DNA of 64,000 nt from Stromatinia cepivora (taxonomy: Eukaryota; Ascomycota; Leotiomycetes; Helotiales; Sclerotiniaceae): contig RCTD01000017.1 in the NCBI GenBank assembly GCA_014898415.1, positions 247,001 through 311,000 of the forward strand, in the 5' to 3' direction. A program made the translations under genes and the position numbers. Position 1 is the stretch's first letter. Every line of letters begins with the position of its first letter. Under the pieces are notes generated by a model. It saw only the letters and a list, made by a program, of their open reading frames with translations, was not told where the DNA came from and did no database searches. This document shows positions 13,201-26,054 of this stretch, one piece after another.

Positions 13201-13898
13201 AACCTCTAGCCAAAGAGGATGATCGACATAGGGCGGCCCTGATGATAAAAGACATAATCGAATCCAACTTGTATGTAAACGGAGCTGGGAAAAATAACCC
13301 TACAGACGATTCAGCTTGGTTCGATGATGAAGATTATGATTACGACACATCATACGTCGTTGCAGAGATGGAATTGAATCAGCTGGCAGCAGAGATCGAT
13401 AAACTCCCTGAGGGCTGTAAGGAGATCGAAAAGAAAAGAGATCGATTTTTGGAGCTGGAGGCACACAAGGCATGGATAGAGAATAGAAGTACCTTTTATA
13501 ACGATGAGGAAATGGACGATCAGGTATGGGACGATGCTTGCGATCACGGTAAACTTCATGGTAGACTAGTGCCGGGAGACTCACGCCTTAACGCCGAATA
13601 TGGTAGTGCAATAGCTAAGTGGCAATATCCGGCAACGGATGAAGATGCCGAGTTGAACCACATATTAGAGCTGTCCAAGGCTACGTTCGAAGAAGACAAC
13701 ATTCAGCGTTCTGTTGAAGCAATGAATCAAGGTCCTGAGCACTCAGCAGCCCTGCCACCGACCAAGAAAGTTCTGCCGTCGATCGACAAATGGCAAGACA
13801 ACTCAATGGATGAAAAGGCGCTGCTGCAGAAGGCCATTGCTATGTCGCTGGCAGAGTCTCGACGGGAAGATCCGGAGCTGTACGACGAAGATTGCTAG
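10294..13898 (+). CDS. Large acidic protein with C-terminal ubiquitin-interacting-motif-like helices
   Basis: Uncharacterised. Six exons join in frame: 10294-10890, 10984-11056, 11112-11331, 11382-11728, 11790-11848 and 11895-13898, giving 1099 residues. The N-terminus is Pro/Asp-rich and looks disordered (MPRRRRLPLGLSP). At about residue 330-380 is a strongly basic stretch (RKRTSKRASKPARQ, RRRT) that could be a nuclear localisation signal. Then follow acidic Asp/Glu/Asn-rich repeats with S-x-E-D and S-G-N units (around DNA 12110-12245), and a helical part with HKAWIENRSTFYND. Near the end are two short helices that fit the UIM pattern acidic-x-x-L-x-x-A-x-x-x-S: DEDAELNHILELSKATFEED (about 1013-1032) and DEKALLQKAIAMSLAESRRE (about 1071-1090). 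Known: UIMs bind ubiquitin. Inference: a nuclear ubiquitin-binding adaptor. No catalytic domain is visible. The start is the first ATG of the open frame. Confidence 0.75.
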
Positions 13899-14837
13899 GT
13901 CCGCTGAAACGAGGCAAGATGGAAGGGGGGTAAATGAAGAGTAAAGAAGTGCCACAAGCTAATTGCGAAAGGAGTGTAAGTTCATGTGTTATTAGGTATT
14001 GTCTTCGGTGTTACTGACTATTCCCACAGAAGTGATGGTATTCAATTTTACAGCGTTGGTAATATATCTCAACTGGACTTCGGTTTCGCTTCTTGGACTG
14101 TTAGATTATTAACTGTCGGATAGGACTCATAGGTCAAAAGACAAAGGCTTTTCATCAAGAGCATATAGAGAAAAAGAGGTTGTTATTGCAGGGAATGGAA
14201 TGAGTATGTATTGAATATCATTTGTATCTTCCAAGCCCTGATGTCTTGGAAACGGAAGGGGACGAGCAGTCGCAAGAAATAGCGGAAACTTATGCTATGC
14301 ATGCAGTGCACAGATAGCGTATATATGTATATTGAATGCAAGCCATTCGGTAATGAAATGCACAAGGGTAATAATTAATTCATGTGAGAAACCATTCCCG
14401 GCGTTATGGTCAGACCACTTATACTAGTCGAAAGGCTTATTTACACCAAACCTCATCTACTTTAACAAAGAAGAAAGACGCCGGATCCGACCCGGAGGTC
14501 TCGGATGGCTTGGATATTAGTAGTGGTGTGCAGGATGAGATGCTTGCTTGCCATGTGTGAAAATGGGATGACAGGGTCAGAAAGCATTTGATTCGAAAGA
14601 TGGGACGGGATGTGTTGTTTGATCGTGCCGTTTTGTTGCACGTCGGCAACTTAAGGTTTTGTTACATTTCTAGGCCTGCCCGATGATATGGTAATGGTGG
14701 TGTGACGCTTATGCTTGTTTCCACGTGTATCTAGCTCTTGTTCGAGTACTTGCTTTTAGGGCTCAGGAGTGGTATATAAACGCTTGTTTCTTAATCAGAC
14801 AACATAAAGTTTAACATCCAGTCACGGCTGCAGAAAC
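13899..14837. other. Intergenic region
   Basis: 3' flank of the UIM-like gene. Only short ORFs without family resemblance. A good TATA-like box, TATATAAA, stands at 14773-14780, about 58 bases before the tandem repeat. Confidence 0.45.
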
Positions 14838-14937
14838 CAACTTGGCTTTGTTGTGGCAGGGTCAACTTGGCTTTGTTGTGGCAGGGTCAACTTGGCTTTG
14901 TTGTGGCAGGGTCAACTTGGCTTTGTTGTGGCAGGGT
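14838..14937 (+). repeat. Tandem repeat, 4 x 25 bp
   Basis: Four copies of a 25-bp unit that begins CAACTTGGCTTTG and ends GTGGCAGGGT lie head to tail at 14838-14862, 14863-14887, 14888-14912 and 14913-14937. By eye they are identical. The period is not a multiple of three, so any reading frame rotates through the unit. The only long ORF across it lacks an ATG. Perfect copy identity suggests recent expansion or ongoing length change. Confidence 0.95.
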
Positions 14938-17900
14938 CACGTTTTTTTTTCTTTTGAAGGAGCTGTGGTCCAGCCTTATTTTCCATCATTTCTCCAACTA
15001 AACCCAACCCCATCTTTGAGAAGAGGTGAACGAAACCGACGGGACAAAGACCACGAGAGTACCTGTGTACGTTGCTTTATGTAAATCCCAAAATTTCAGA
15101 GACATTCAAAAATTTGCACCCCATTCTTGCCTATCAAGACGTGGGAGCGGGATTTTGATTGGCTGCAATACATTCCTTCCGCTAGAAAGATAGGTTTGTA
15201 GTATGATTAGAGTTTGTAGGAAAATGGGGTATTTGGGCAGCGAACGAGGGGATGGGGGATATATAAACTTGGGGGCTTGCTCCGGGAATTTTTTATGGAT
15301 CGTGGGATTTTTATTTATATCTCGACGCCCTGCGGAGTATCAGCAAAAGGAACTTTTTCTCTTCCATTTGTTCTCGGAGCATTCTCGTCACAATGTATAT
15401 TTTTGGCACAACGGATAGGCGCCCCGAAACTTATGTTAATATATGTGAAGGAAAGAGGAAGGTAATTTCGCCAAAACTTTATCGATCCATCTCGCATCGC
15501 TGGTAACGATTGCAACACGATTCCCTCCCGTCTATCTTACACAGGAGCAATTTCCAGTCAGACAACAAGGTGTATATCACGGCACATCGATAAGGCAAAA
15601 GGTTTTGGCATTGATAGTAGTGTCAAGCTCGCAAGAGATATCGTACGAGATGAAGGCGCTTAAATTCTGGATGCGGGCTATGCCCATAGGATATGATATG
15701 TTATGGAGAACATGACATCAATTGAGCTTGGCAATTGTATGTTTGATATTTTCTTTTACTCCGGAACTAGTTCCAGATCACCGTCTCGGCCGGAAGAAGG
15801 GGTATTTGGGGTTCAATAATGGCTACTATCTCCTGCAAGTCCAAAAAAGGAGGTAATATCAAAGACATCTCAGGGTTGATGCTGGCCCTTCAGCACTTCA
15901 ATTTTCAAAGCACTAGCGGACAACATCTAATATCAGTTCTCCACCGGAGTGATCAATAAGACACGAACTAAGATGCTGCTAAGATAAGTTGAATCAGGTA
16001 TCAGCGCTTCGTTCATATATTCTTGTCAGCTAGAATGCACCAGCTAAGATTCTCAAGGGGTATTGTCTATAGCAGCGATATGGTGTAGTTCCATGGAAAT
16101 GGATCTCGTCTTTCGCACGTGGCGTTTTCATGGAAGCCTATTTCTTTGGGAAATTATTCGCTGTGGATCTTATTCACGCTACAAGGACCAGGGCTTGAAA
16201 AGGAAAAGCACAGGATAACACGCAGAGCCCGAACACTACAAGCGCGGAGACGTTTGTTTGAAACGTAAATGAAGGATTCAGGATGAAGATTAGGACTTCC
16301 AAGTCCAAGATGTTCGAAAGGATTGACGGCAAGAGACACAGCGTTTACACATGGCAGACATGGTAACTGTCACATCTTATCGCATGCACTTCAGCATGTT
16401 GATATCACCTCGCAACGATGGTGAGTGTTAGCTTTAGCTACCACCATGATCCTTACGATGATATCACGGAATAATAATATCGATGGAAGGAAAATGACGG
16501 GACATCCGTTCATGTGACTGGTTCAAAATCGCACTACTGTATCATATATTCTTACATCGAAGTAAGTGGACACTGTCGGATATGATTCCCATTCCGGGCT
16601 ATTGTGTACCGAAGTCTTCATATCCTTTACGGGGATACTACGATAAATTACCAAACCCATGGAGATTAGAAGTAGTAGTACGAAGATCTTCAACTACTTG
16701 GAATTGTACGTACAGAGGGGATATTTTTATTATAACTTATGGACCCAGTATTAAATTTCCATATTTTCTTGCTGTCCAGCCTCATCGGCCTGAAGGCAGC
16801 AACTTCTTGGTATTCTAGGGCAAAGATTAACCCTCAAGGTCAAGTCATGGTCATGTAGTCGGTTAGATATCCAATCCTTGACTCTGTGGCCCCAGAGCTT
16901 ATAATAAGCGATGCCGTTAGCACGTCCACATCCATGCCCAACGGCGGCACTTGAAGGCCGCCGTATTTTCTTCATGAATCCAACTGGTAAACTAAAATGA
17001 ACTTAAAGGGTTTGATTGGTTTAAATCACTGAAAAGCTCTGAGGAAATTCAAAGTAGCGTACGAATATTCATAGGGTGACGAGTGGACGGATTTCTACGA
17101 TAAGGAAAGATTCTTAGTTTCGAATTTATTCCCCAACTTGATTAGTAAATATCTCAACAGAGGGAAATATCAATAAGGAGGCTAGGGCAACTGACAAAAA
17201 CCTAGGTTAAAAAAACAAAACAAACATATGGAAAACATTGATGGATGCGGCGGCGACTGATAAATATTTGCACACAAGGGTTTGTGTGGAGGGGTAACCT
17301 GGCGGCCTTTGATTTGGAAGAAATGATGGGAATTGTGGGGATGCTGGTATGCCAGTGCTTAATAAACCAATCGTAACATGGAAGGAAAACCGTTTAATGA
17401 ACTTGATTGGTGGTAATTGAGAGGAATTAATGCATGGCGAACGGCTGAGAACTACGAGGGTACATTGTACGCATGATGTATTGTTGCCGATATATGATAG
17501 GTGATGGGTGTTAACGGAACAGACAACCGCACTTTGCATTTGTAGAACCCGTGGTTGGAAAATCAGATGGAATGTAACATGTTGGTTAATCGCCAAGCAA
17601 TTTTCTGCGGCATCGTCGCTATGGAAAATGTTGGATATGGAGGATGAAGCCAAAATGAGCTTCACACATTTCTATTCTCGTTGTGGCTAACTGCCTATCA
17701 CACTGATTCACACAGCATATTGAGTTTCAAAGGATTTTGTGAACGGATATCCTACTCGATTTGGGTAGCTTTGCCTATTGACAGGTTGGGTTTAGAATGT
17801 CAATTCGCAATAGACTAGTCGGATCCCCTGTCGGTAAGTGGCAGTGGAAATCTCGAGTAGACTAGTTGTGGAGAGCCCTGGAGGAACCATGTATTATCAT

Positions 17901-18145
17901 GTACGTATGTGCACCATGCCCGATAACCGGTGTTTGGGTGGGTATCACTTTGAAGTGTTACTACCTGGTTAGATAGGACGATTGTCAGCGGAGTAGAAAT
18001 TATTCCGTGACTTGATACAATATATACTTTAGTGTTGGACCCCTCTTTTCCCCGTCTTTCAATATTCAAATATCAGTGTTGCATTTAGGACAACTAGTCA
18101 AAGCTCGAACTTTACTCTTATCATATCACCATCATCGACATCAAG
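14938..18145. other. Intergenic region upstream of the zinc-finger gene
   Basis: 3.2 kb without a supportable gene. A second TATATAAA box lies at 15260-15267 with no clear ORF behind it. The minus-strand ORF at 17207-17665 (152 codons) is Ser/Ile-rich, has no domain I recognise and is probably chance. The final 150 bases are the promoter and leader of the C2H2 gene, including an AATATATACT stretch about 120 bases before its ATG. Confidence 0.5.
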
Positions 18146-19278
18146 ATGTCTACTCTCGCAAATTCCTCCTCCTCCTCCTCTCGCACATCTTCGATAAGCT
18201 CAGCAACGAGCGTGAAAAGTTTAAATGACAACTCGAATGCAGGTGTTGGGAAAAAGAAGTTTTGCTGTAGTTTCGCGGGATGCGGAAAGTCGTTTTCGAG
18301 GAGCGAGCATTTACACCGTCACGCGTTAAACCACAAGGATGGAAACCATACATGTTTGCGCTGTCGTGCACACTTTCGACGTCGCGACCTTCTTGGTATG
18401 TCACCTTGTTTGCCCCAAAATATTTCTTGCGCCTAACATATCATGTAGACAGACATATGAATCGTCATAAGGAAAAGGATGATGAGGCGGGTGGTGAAGG
18501 ATTAGGTGTATTGGCTACCAGAAAAAGACTTTGGAGAGACGCCGACGGAAACATCGTTGCTACAAGAAGACCATCATATGTGCAAGAAGGGACCAAGCGC
18601 AGACAAACAACCACGAGAGCGGACAGGAAAATGAAAGTCGGCACTCAAACAGATGCTCAAGATCAAATCGGCACTCATCAGTTACTATCTCCACCAATGA
18701 ACACTCCCACTATCAGATCAAGGTCGCCATCTACGATTGTGGTGGGCACCGGAAGACCATACACAGAAGCTGAAGGACACCAGAGATTTGAATCACACCA
18801 CTCTGTTCCATGGAACGGTATGACCACATCCATACCATCACCGCCAACTTCAGAGCCCAGCATCCACTCTGCAAATCAATCACCAGCTCCGGAACTCAGT
18901 GACCTTGACGGGCTTTACGAAGAAACCACATGGCCCACCATACCAAATTCTCTACCTCAAGCTCCCTCTCTCAACCGCCAACTCCCCGAACCTACCGAAT
19001 ACAACATGGGTCCTTCACATCATTGGGGCTCGCAATCTTTCCAAACCTTTATGGGTGCAATGCCGGAGGCTCCTGGGAGCTACGATGATATATTCAAGCC
19101 TGATCCAGGGATGTATGAGTGGCAGATGCCGCAATGGAACAATCAGATGTTGATGTCAAGGGTGAGGGAGGAGAAGCCCGGGTACGAGGCGCAAGAGGAA
19201 TCGAAGAGGGAATGGGGTTATTCATATTCTGCGCAAGGAGGGAATTTCCATAGGACTTATGGTGTTGGCAGGTGCTAA
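18146..19278 (+). CDS. C2H2 zinc-finger transcription factor
   Basis: A DNA-binding regulator of the fungal two-finger type. Exons 18146-18395 and 18449-19278 join across a 53-nt intron (GTATGT..TGTAG, branch CTAAC at about 18433), giving 359 residues. After a Ser-rich head comes finger 1 (about residues 40-62): CSFAGC, 12 residues, HALNH, i.e. C-x4-C-x12-H-x3-H. Finger 2 (about 70-90) starts CLRC and ends HMNRH after 12 residues. The intron cuts finger 2 after RRRDLL, so correct splicing is needed to make it. The pair SRSEHLHRH / RRRDLLDRH is the usual arrangement in fungal factors that often also carry a Zn2Cys6 or fungal-specific domain. Here the rest is Pro/Ser/Gln-rich and has no such domain. 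The C-terminal half (W/Y/M-rich, EWQMPQWNNQM) could be an activation region. Target genes unknown. Confidence 0.85.
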
Positions 19279-22200
19279 GGAAGGGAAATCAAATCATGAA
19301 GAAATGAATCAATGGTTATGAATCTCAATCTGGTTGCGTTTGTGAATATTCTTGTAAAATTAGCGGTTGACACCATGGATAGTTTGATGGTTTATAGCAA
19401 TTGAGATATTGGCTGTGGCATCTTGCGCTCTAGCATTTGTTCCGTTACCAAGATCCGTAAGGGATTTCCTGAGCGGCCGGTGTTTTTCAAAACTTGACCA
19501 TTATCATTATGTTCGTTTGAATTGGAACCTCGAACAGAATAATAGTAGAGAGATGGTGAATGAACCATGATTGGAACCCTTCACCTAGGATGATGTGATA
19601 CCAACAATAGACATCATGCCGAGGTCTTCCCACGATCTGTGTCCCGGCTCTAAGGGCAGTTTTCCCAAGATTGGTATAATCCAAAAATAAGATACAAATC
19701 AAGTTCAAGGCACCCTTCACAATCCCGTATTATGTCCGTAACAACAACTCCTATTGGTAAGCTGCCTGCTTTGGGAATACGGATTATCCACAGCCATATG
19801 TGTACCCGCCCGACATCAGTCTTCCACTTTGATTGGCTTCAATGGCGTGATCCTCCTACCCGAAAGTGTTTTTAGAGTAATGTTACACAAGTAACCTGCA
19901 ACCGCTGGATTGCGGCTCTAGGTCCAGATAGTTTGATCTTTGGACCCAGAAATGTGGAACCTCCGATCTTATCCTTGCTCAATATACACAGGCTACACTT
20001 CAAACCTAGATCCATGTTTGTGGAATGAAGACTATTGTGTGGGCCTGACGTTGGGGAAATGAGGAAGAGGAACTTAATAACGATTTTTGACGATACCCTG
20101 GCGGAGCCTGAATGAATTGCTTAAGATAGGGACCATGAAGCTCGTCCCAATATCGAAAAACGCTCGAGCGACTTTCATTACAATCAAACATATTTCAAAA
20201 TTAAAAATCAATAATAAACTTGGCGTTATGCCCCTTAATAATTAGAGATGCAAGGGAAAACCAGATGAAGCACTAAATCTAGTAATCGGGATGAAAATAC
20301 CTAGGGAATGATATAAGGTTCCAAGGCGTATTTTTATCGCGGCAAAAAATAATGTAAGGTGATCTCGTCGCCTAGACACCGATTATTTCCATTAATGTTT
20401 GGCCCGTACGAACTAAGTCGTATTACACAAATCGAACCCTAATCATGCTATAACGGCCGTATATCAGGCAGGATGCGAGTCTGAATCCCGCAACACGTCC
20501 GTAAGCCAGTATGGAGAAATTGTTGCCAAATGCCAAAAAGACCCGAGCCTCATGTACAGCGATTAAACCGTCAGCCAGCCTCTTTCGTATACTTTCTATA
20601 CCTCGCTGGGGTATCCACTGAGATACTTCACGCTGCTACTCTAACCCTAGTAGAGTTATGATCACACGCTTAGGCTCCGGGGAAATGGTGGAGACTCAAG
20701 TTGGTTAGGTGTGAAAGCTTATACCACTTGGAGGTTCACCGCCTGTTTGAGGGAGGTTATCGTCGGGTACGGGCTTTGGGAAGGTCCACAGTGCACACGA
20801 TGTTGATCGTGCATTTTAGAAAGAGGTAGGTTAAATGAGAATGCAAGAACTTCTATTTCAAAGATGACAGATAAAAAGTGACGCTGCAATGTAACATAAG
20901 TTTGAACAGGAAAATACTTCCGAGGGACTGACTAATCAAACTCACGTGACCACAGCACATTCAATCCTCGCCGTTTACCGGTCACTATATCATTTGTTTG
21001 CTGGTGGCAGGTTTGAGAAAAGTCTTGGGTAATTGCGATAGCATACCTGGGCTACTAACTGGTTGTCTGGATTTGAAAATTGGTAGGTCAATAGTTCTTT
21101 TTGCTGATTTTCCTGCAAATTCTTCCCTGCACCGGGATTGTGCCCACGGTCGATGATATTGCAACCATGAGTACATTCAATGCATTATGATACACATTAT
21201 CCAGACTGACTCGAGATGACCCTCATCGATCAATCGGTGGAGTCTGGTCGTTCTAATGTCGTGGTGATTTGGTACTCAAGTCGCCGAATGCGGGACGCGA
21301 AATCCTGACAAGGGCTTGATTCGCACAGATACAGAAATTGCACCTGATGGGTCTTGTAAGACGTAAACGATGCTGTTTCAATTTCTTTTGTCTCTGCCGA
21401 AAATGTCGCATGTAACGTGGGCAGACACTCTTGTATGGCCGTGTTGGCCCTGCTGTTATTTGGACATTTTGAAGCCAATCTATCTTGCCGGCTGCTTCGT
21501 CGTAGTGTATGCATTCAAATTATGTACAAGAAAACGACTATGGTTGTGGAAATCTTTGGGTTGTAAATGGCGGTAGCTTCCAGTGACGATCAGTCGCGCT
21601 TGATGTGTAATGTGAGTAGTACTTATCTTCCATAATCCATCGCCACACCAAGAACAAGATCGAAATCGCCGGCTTCTACATTACTTGAAATATCGTTGTT
21701 TTTCGCGAAACTTTTGCCCTATGGTTATTGAGAAGCCTTTGAAGACCGCAAGTAGATACAGAAAAAAGAAAGAATAGTCGGAAAGAATGGTATAAAGCTA
21801 TGTCTCCCTTACGAGCCCACTAAGTTCAATGAGTCTTTCCACATGTAGAATATCAATAAGGTATGAATCTCTTACTTACAGATGTTGGCACTGTGGTTAC
21901 ACAAAAATATAGCTCTAGGTTCCGAGAGTTTCCACACTTACATCTTACTCGAAGCTCGAAGCAAATATTGTTTTAAGCCAAGTTTGCAATTTCATAACAT
22001 AGACCCTTCACTACTAAACTTAATTCATATTTTACAGCATAATATATTCCTTTTATATTTGTGAAGTTTTCCATAATTACCTCAAACACGAATGCACAAT
22101 GAGAATACCAGAAGCAGATAGCCTCTCTCTTCCAACCCAGCTTCGTAGTGAACATCCGCCGCAAAGTCGACCGACGCAAGAAGCATACGTTTTTCTACCT

Positions 22201-22669
22201 CTGCCTTTTACTTAACATCAATAGCAGCATTAATTTTACAACAGATTTGCAACTGTTACGTTCTTACATGCAGATACGACTTCCAACTGCATACCAACAG
22301 CAACTTTACTACTTATATTCCGCGCAAAAACGGGGATGTTCCAGTGATTATGCAGTTTTGTCCGAACTAGAATGAGCTTGTCGGTCATTGAACCAACAAC
22401 AAAGATGTTTCTTCATGGAACGATGTTTTGTCTTTTGTTGGCACAAAGTCCCATACTTTGCGCGTTTTAATTGATACTAGAAATGTATTAAAGCATGCAA
22501 GCATCCGTAGAAGAACCCTCCTCAAATTCTCAAGTCATCTGGTTGTTACCTGTAATATTTGGTTTAGCTCGTTGCTCTGCGAAAACAAGTACCATCATGG
22601 CCGAAATCCAGGACGGTGCAGGTTGCCAAATCATACATCATCAATATTTTTGACTGACAACAGACACAG
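19279..22669. other. Intergenic region
   Basis: 3.4 kb between the zinc-finger gene and the FAD-oxidase pseudogene. ORFs on both strands are short and unlike any family I know. The end (about 22590-22669) may hold the unresolved first exon of the FAD oxidase: an ATG at 22597 reads MAEIQDGA, but I could not splice it in frame. Confidence 0.45.
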
Positions 22670-24177
22670 ATTAATGCATTACGCAACTCTTTGGAAGAGA
22701 AATTCGCCAGTCACAATGACCCAAATTATTTATCGGCACAAAACTCCTATTTCTCAGCCCAAGCACGATCATTGTCTCCAGCATGCATCGTTTCACCAAC
22801 TACAAGTGCCGAAGTTGCAATGATAGTGAAGGTACTCATAGAGCACAAAATAAAATTCGCAGTCCGAGACGGCGGGCATACGTTGAATGCTAGAGCTGCG
22901 AATATTGAAGGTGGGGTCACGATTAGCCTTCGAGCAATGAACGGGGCGAAAGTCAATGAAGACAAAACATTGGTGTCAATTGGTGGTGGTGCAAAATGGG
23001 GCGAGGTGTATCCTGTTTTGGATGACTTGGGAATAGCTGCAAGTGATGGAAGGGTTGCCGATGTTGGGGTTGGAGGATTGACAACTGGAGGTACGAGATG
23101 AAGATTTTAATCATTGTTCATTTCGCTAACAAAGTGGACTCCTAGGAGGAATCTCATTCTTCAGCGCAAGAGAAGGTTTAGTGTGTGACAACGTCGTAAA
23201 TTACGAAATTGTCCTCGCGGATGGCAAAATTGTGAACGCCAAATCAATCTGAAAATCATGATCTCTGGCAAGCTCTTAAAGGCGGCTCCAATAACTTTGG
23301 CATCGTTACACGTTTCGACATCCGAACTTTCCCACAGGAAAATTTCTACGGTGGTTGCATCGTCCATGATATCTCTACGCTTGACGATCAATTGAAAGGA
23401 TTCGCAAATCTCCTTGAAAACTTCGATCCATACGCTGCAATTATGATGAGCATATCATGGAATCAAAAGAGAAATGGATATTCAATTTTCAACAACCTCG
23501 AGTATACGAAAAATGACGCAAACCCTGAGTCATTGAAGCCATTTCTGGACGCAAAACCTCAGTATATGAATACAATGCGCATGTCCAATCTTACTGATTT
23601 CGCGGCCGAGGCTAGGAGATTTGCTGCGCCTAGGTTACGGTAAGTCATCATTCTCAACTTCCTAGGCCGAACGTAGAGATTTTAACCATAAAGCAGAAAC
23701 CAATTCGCAACCACCACCTTTGGAGGAGGCCTTGAAATGCTTAAAACCGTCCATTCAATCTGGAAATCAAGCATCCCGTCCATTCCCTCTGTCTCCGGGA
23801 TAAATTGGGCCACGACAATCCAACCCCTTCCCATGCCTACCCTTAGCAAGTTACAAGGAGTAAATTTTCTTGGACTCTCGGCCTCTTCGGGTCCTCTTAC
23901 CCTATTCCTCCTGTCTTATAATTGGGAAAATATTGAAGATGATGGGAAAGTAACAGAGGCTGCAATGAAACTGATTTCAGATATTGATGAAGTAGCGAAG
24001 GAGAAGGGTATGGGAAGTGAGTTTAAGTATTTGAATTATGCTGCGGGGTGGCAGAATCCAATTAGAGGATATGGCGAGGAGAATTTGGCGATGTTGAGAG
24101 GGATTAGTGAGAAGTATGATCCCGATGGTCTTTTTTAAAGATTGTGCGAAGGAGGATCCAAGATTTCAAAGTCTTAG
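22670..24177 (+). pseudogene. Berberine-bridge-type FAD-linked oxidase, frameshifted and truncated
   Basis: The intact ancestor would be a flavoprotein oxidase of the PCMH/BBE family, common in fungal secondary metabolism. Exons read as 22670-23090, 23146-23639 and 23697-24138. The first holds the FAD-binding core: AVRDGGHTLNARAANIEGG, with the GGH that usually carries the flavin, then SIGGGAKWGEVYP. After ADGKIVNAKSI the frame hits TGA at 23250-23252. The family sequence resumes one base later as ENHDLWQALKGGSNNFGIVT, so a one-base insertion or two-base loss has broken the gene. At the 3' end the usual DPDGLF is followed by TAA (24136-24138). The same frame then continues RLCEGGSKISKS to 24177, resembling the normal tail, as if CAA had become TAA. 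The start is unresolved: acceptor CACAG at 22665-22669, no in-frame ATG. A sequencing error could explain the frameshift alone, but two lesions argue for decay. Confidence 0.8.
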
Positions 24178-26054
24178 GCGCCAGAGGGAAATAGACTCAT
24201 TGGTTAGGCTTTAATGCCTGGAATATTTTCAGTTATGGGGAGCATTTTGTGTGCTACCTAGTGCTAGTTCATATGGGAATGATCCCAAGTACAACAATGG
24301 CATTACTTCCATGGCCATTGAGCATAACAGAATTAAATTGTGCGCCTTGAAAATATGGAGTGAACAAGCATGCAGCGGCAGGCTAGGAATCCTGCCTTCA
24401 TTTCTCTATTGTGAAAGTCTTCCCCTCGATATTGAAATTGTCAAGCAGTAATTTACACGGCAATGTACATCAATGACAATGAATATTACAAATCACTGCC
24501 AGCCAATAATGGTGGCTAAACAGTGGATTATGTTAGCAAGAAAGCAATGAAAATTTCATCAAGAACCGCACTCACCATCACTGAGGATGCTTGAAACAAA
24601 ACAGATTCTCCGTTTGTCACAATATCCTGCTTTGTCTGTCTTTTCCCTGATGGTCATCTAGTAATTTGATACTAGACGCATTGATCATTACAAAGAGCCT
24701 TTTTCAGGAACATTCGTGCTCTTGCTCTGGGTATCCGACTTCGTTGTTAAAGGCCACTCACTTTTGGAAGTGTAGAGAATTAACCCAGACCCAATTTCTT
24801 GCAATCAGTTCATGACTGCTGATAGCTACCTAAAAATTTGATCTGCATGAGCAGAAAAATGTATGTGAATAAAACTGGCAATGATATCATGTCATTGATG
24901 TCATTACAAATGATAACGAGGGCACACCAATGCCACAAAATGCGAGTGGCAGCAATAAATAGCCCAAGCCTAGGAAGAGAGAACTTATAAAGGGCCTGGT
25001 TATATGATGTTCGTTGAGCAACGCGCTTTGTTCTTTTCTGTGGAAGTCTGCTGGTGCTATTCCCGTCTATTTCTCCACGAGAGACTGCGAATTGTTGCTA
25101 TGATTCTAGAGCAAAAGCCCGCCATTATATAGTAATTGAGTGCTGGATAACAATACATTTAGTGGGATTCACTACACTAGTTCTGATCTGATAGCAGTAC
25201 TTGAAAATCCGCACAGGCTATATATAAATATGCAGCTCTATAGCACGATGAATCCCGTATGGAAAGATGTAACTGGTCCCAAAGGGGCATTTTTATGTTT
25301 TCGAAGTGCGGACTGTGAAATAATATCACTTCAATGTCAAGGTTAGGTTGACTTTTTACCTCCACGAAACGCGAATGATGTTGATATGGGGTGGTCGCAG
25401 TTTGGTGTTGTCATTAACATAATAGTATTGTCATAACGTTACAACGTTCCAAGACTCGGAAAATAGCGTTGTCAATAAGAATATTAGTAACTCCGGCTTT
25501 CTCAATTCGGTATGGGTGGTGCGAGGAATAGCCAAAGAGTGCTGGCATAGTTCCGTGTGGACACGTAGTTGGGAAAACTTAGGAATACAGTTACAGCCAA
25601 ACATGTAGATTGAGCATTCCTTTTATAGCCTGAACTTCAAGATTTTACAATGATCTGCATATGGCCATAGAAACTGGCAAATCTTCAAAATGATCTCAAA
25701 TATTTGGATGCAATGGAAATATTTCGGCTTTTATGGTTTGTGTTTGACTGAAAGTAATTATGGAACCTCAACTGACTCCTCTGAAACGTTGCAGTGAAGA
25801 ATATACACAATGTCCACCAACCCCATTTAAGCATATGATCGTGGCCACCCCGATAATGAACGACATTCACGCAATAAATTCCTCAAAACGGAACGAAAAC
25901 TTCAAACCACCCGGTTCAACTCCCCTTCCCGAGATTAAAACACGCTTTCGACCAAAGAGAAGCGCAATCTGAGACTTCGGGTTCTTACACAAGTTAACAT
26001 CTTTCCTGGGATAGATCTCTCAAACAGCACCTCACCTTCAATAGCACCTCAGAA
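24178..26054. other. Intergenic region with a possible small ORF
   Basis: Mostly non-coding. A plus-strand ATG ORF at 25760-25972 (70 codons, starting MEPQLTPLKRCSEEY, with FKHMIVATPIMNDIH) has fairly protein-like composition and no recognisable family. I rate it possible but unsupported. Confidence 0.35.

Noticed and set aside
17207..17665. 152-codon minus-strand ORF
   Set aside because: No domain, no coding-like periodicity and no supporting splice or promoter signals; likely chance in AT-rich DNA.
22597..22669. ATG at 22597 as first exon of the FAD oxidase
   Set aside because: Available GT donors give phase 1, whereas the acceptor before ATTAATGCA needs phase 0, so the exon was not included.
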